NCBI GenBank assembly: GCA_014773175.1
Contig: VXCM01002232.1
Span: 52,535 to 116,534, forward strand
Direction: 5' to 3'
DNA: 64,000 nucleotides
Source of the DNA: Lucifuga dentata
Taxonomy: Eukaryota; Chordata; Actinopteri; Ophidiiformes; Bythitidae
The notes below the pieces were generated by a model, which saw only the letters and a program-made list of their open reading frames with translations, did not search any database and was not told where the DNA came from. Of the stretch, positions 62,794 through 64,000 are shown in pieces (positions within the stretch are counted from its first letter, which is position 1; each line of letters opens with the position of its first letter). Position numbers and translations under genes: made by a program.

Positions 62794-63391
62794 TTAAAGG
62801 AGCAGACTAGTGATTTTGCATGTTTGAGCCAATATGTACAACCTGCATTATGGCACCCATTTTCCAAAACATACTCCTACTACTTTAGTTTTGTTTTTCC
62901 TACCTTCCAGACTGCCATTGACTTTGATTCATTCCAGTAACTATGCTTTAAAAATCAACTTGCAGAGACTTGAAATGTGCATGAGATAGGTAATTCATCA
63001 TAGCAAACCAAACTTTATACTTATTTTTTTTTAATTGAAGTTACTTAATTTAACAGCTCCAGAGCTGCATAGAAGAAAATAAATATCCACTAGGGAATAT
63101 AGTCCCAGGAGCAGACAGCTTTTACCGATAACTTAAAAATGACCCTTCTTCAGACGTATGTTAGTAGGCAAAACATTGAATTTTAAGGTGGGTGTTTCAC
63201 CCTAACATTTTTTTTTTTTTTTTTANTTTTTTTTTTTTTTTTTAATTTGGGGATTTGGCAAAATAATTATAAAACTAAAATACAGTTTTATACTGTATTT
63301 TGGAAATTGGTTGTCAGTAACATACTGTAACATGCATGCTGGTAGTATTTATTGGGCTTAAACATGCAAAATCACCAGTGTAGTCCTTTAA
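62794..63391 (+). mobile_element. TTAA-MITE copy, subfamily A, with gapped poly(T)
   Basis: 598 bp, TTAAAGGAGC to AGTCCTTTAA. The interior is well kept: CCTACCTTCCAGACTGCCAT, AATATAGTCCCAGGAGCAG, AAGGTGGGTGTTTCACC. Poly(T) with an N at 63226 replaces the usual TTTGATTTTGAAAG segment. Confidence 0.9.
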
Positions 63392-63479
63392 AATTGTGGG
63401 TTGAAGGTGCTGCTTCTTTTTTCTTTCAGAAAAGTCAGCAAAGACACCATCCCTAACTGTGTGTTATGTTAAAACTGGG

Positions 63480-63620
63480 GATACGGTTGGTAATTTGATG
63501 TTAATGCTAATGTGCTTCAGTTAACAAGATGATGCAACCATCATGTTACATTAGCATGTTATCAGAATAACGTGCAAAACATACAGGCTAAGTGTTAGCA
63601 TAAACATGTAAGACAAGACA
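63480..63620. repeat. TTAGCATGCTAA-type repeat fragment
   Basis: GATGTTAATGCTAATGTGC, TTACATTAGCATGTTATC and AAGTGTTAGCATAAACATG. A similar patch follows at 63780-63850. Confidence 0.5.
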
Positions 63621-63690
63621 AGACGAGACAAACTTTATTGTCCCAACGGGAAACTTGTCTTGCACTTTATGCAAGCTAAAGTACATGTAT
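63612..63690. mobile_element. retroelement-like 3' end fragment
   Basis: AGACAAACTTTATTGTCCC and AACGGGAAACTTGTCTTGCA resemble the ACTTTATTG-ATCCC-GGGAAATT 3' end recalled for fish non-LTR elements. Short and without coding sequence, so the family is uncertain. Confidence 0.4.
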
Positions 63691-63700
63691 GTACAACATA

Positions 63701-63768
63701 AAGTGCATACAACATAGCACATAAAAACATACAGCTGTATGTTTTTATGTGCTATGCTGTATGCACTT
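63701..63768. repeat. 68-bp near-perfect palindrome
   Basis: Arms 63701-63734 and 63735-63768 are reverse complements at 33 of 34 positions with no spacer; the centre is CAGCTG. It contains the word TATGTTTTTATGTGCTATG. It sits directly after the retroelement-like end. Confidence 0.97.
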
Positions 63769-63860
63769 CATCACTTAGGTGATGCTAATATTACCTCCCA
63801 GGTAGTATATTAGCATCTTAACAGGCTAATTGTGTGTTTTTTAACATGATAATTTTGGCA

Positions 63861-64000
63861 TTAAAGGACCATACCAGCCATTTTGCATGTTTCAGCCTAA
63901 TATATTTTCATATGTGTATAAATTTCCATATGTGTAAAGTTACTGACAATCATTTCCCAAAGCATACTACTGGAACGGTGAATTAAAAAAAAAAAAAAAT
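63861..64000 (+). mobile_element. TTAA-MITE, subfamily B, cut by window end
   Basis: TTAAAGGACCATACCAGCCA, then CCTAATATATTTTCATATG and CCCAAAGCATACTACTGG, as in the 8.7 and 45.3 kb copies. It runs off the right edge in a poly(A). Confidence 0.85.

Overview
The window reads as a gene-poor stretch of a vertebrate nuclear genome, most likely a percomorph-type teleost. The evidence is AT-rich unique DNA, very many microsatellites ((CA)n, (GA)n, (GAAA)n, (ATT)n, (CTT)n), eroded DNA transposons (hAT, mariner, Harbinger-like), an L2/Rex-like LINE reverse-transcriptase scrap, a tRNA-head SINE-like repeat ending in GGAT units, and several families recalled as common in percomorph fish (the TTAGCATGCTAA-rich repeat, the ACTTAAGTAC-rich repeat, and ends reading CACTGCAAAAA). 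No species can be named from the sequence alone.

No convincing protein-coding gene, tRNA, rRNA, CRISPR array or bacterial-style operon is present. The longest open frames (171, 159 and 133 codons) look like chance frames in GC-richer or low-complexity DNA. The only recognisable protein homology is in broken transposon fragments: mariner transposase ends near 4.46 and 13.05 kb, LINE reverse transcriptase near 11.0-11.3 kb, and a hAT transposase remnant with a BED-finger-like part at 31.2-31.7 kb. The first 27 bases could be the 3' end of an exon followed by a splice donor, but that is weak.

The dominant structured content is a MITE family defined here by self-comparison and called TTAA-MITE. 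Full copies are about 530-600 bp, begin TTAAAGGACC, end GGTCCTTTAA, and carry inverted terminal repeats of roughly 90 bp. About thirteen whole or partial copies cover roughly 8 percent of the window, in two subfamilies. They cluster at 45.3-48.1 kb (including a large inverted arrangement with a nested foldback) and at 55.9-58.1 kb. A second MITE family has CACTGCAAAAA ends. Single elements with diagnostic target duplications include a hAT-type MITE (8 bp), a Harbinger-like MITE (TTA) and a TA-flanked MITE nested inside the hAT remnant.

Between repeats lie islands of GC-richer, non-repetitive sequence dense in homeodomain, TALE, SOX, octamer and E-box-like motifs, at about 1.4, 2.5, 4.9, 5.5, 10.1, 11.7, 12.6, 13.4, 14.6, 15.9, 22.8, 24.9, 28.1, 32.7, 40.4, 41.6, 43.7, 48.4, 51.7, 54.0, 59.5 and 61.5 kb. 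They look like conserved noncoding elements of a developmental-gene desert or giant intron. That is inference: no alignment was possible.

The assembly is draft quality. At least 21 N positions occur, most of them single Ns inside homopolymers. Five single Ns sit between direct duplicates of about 65-72 bp, which look like unmerged contig overlaps and inflate the local sequence.
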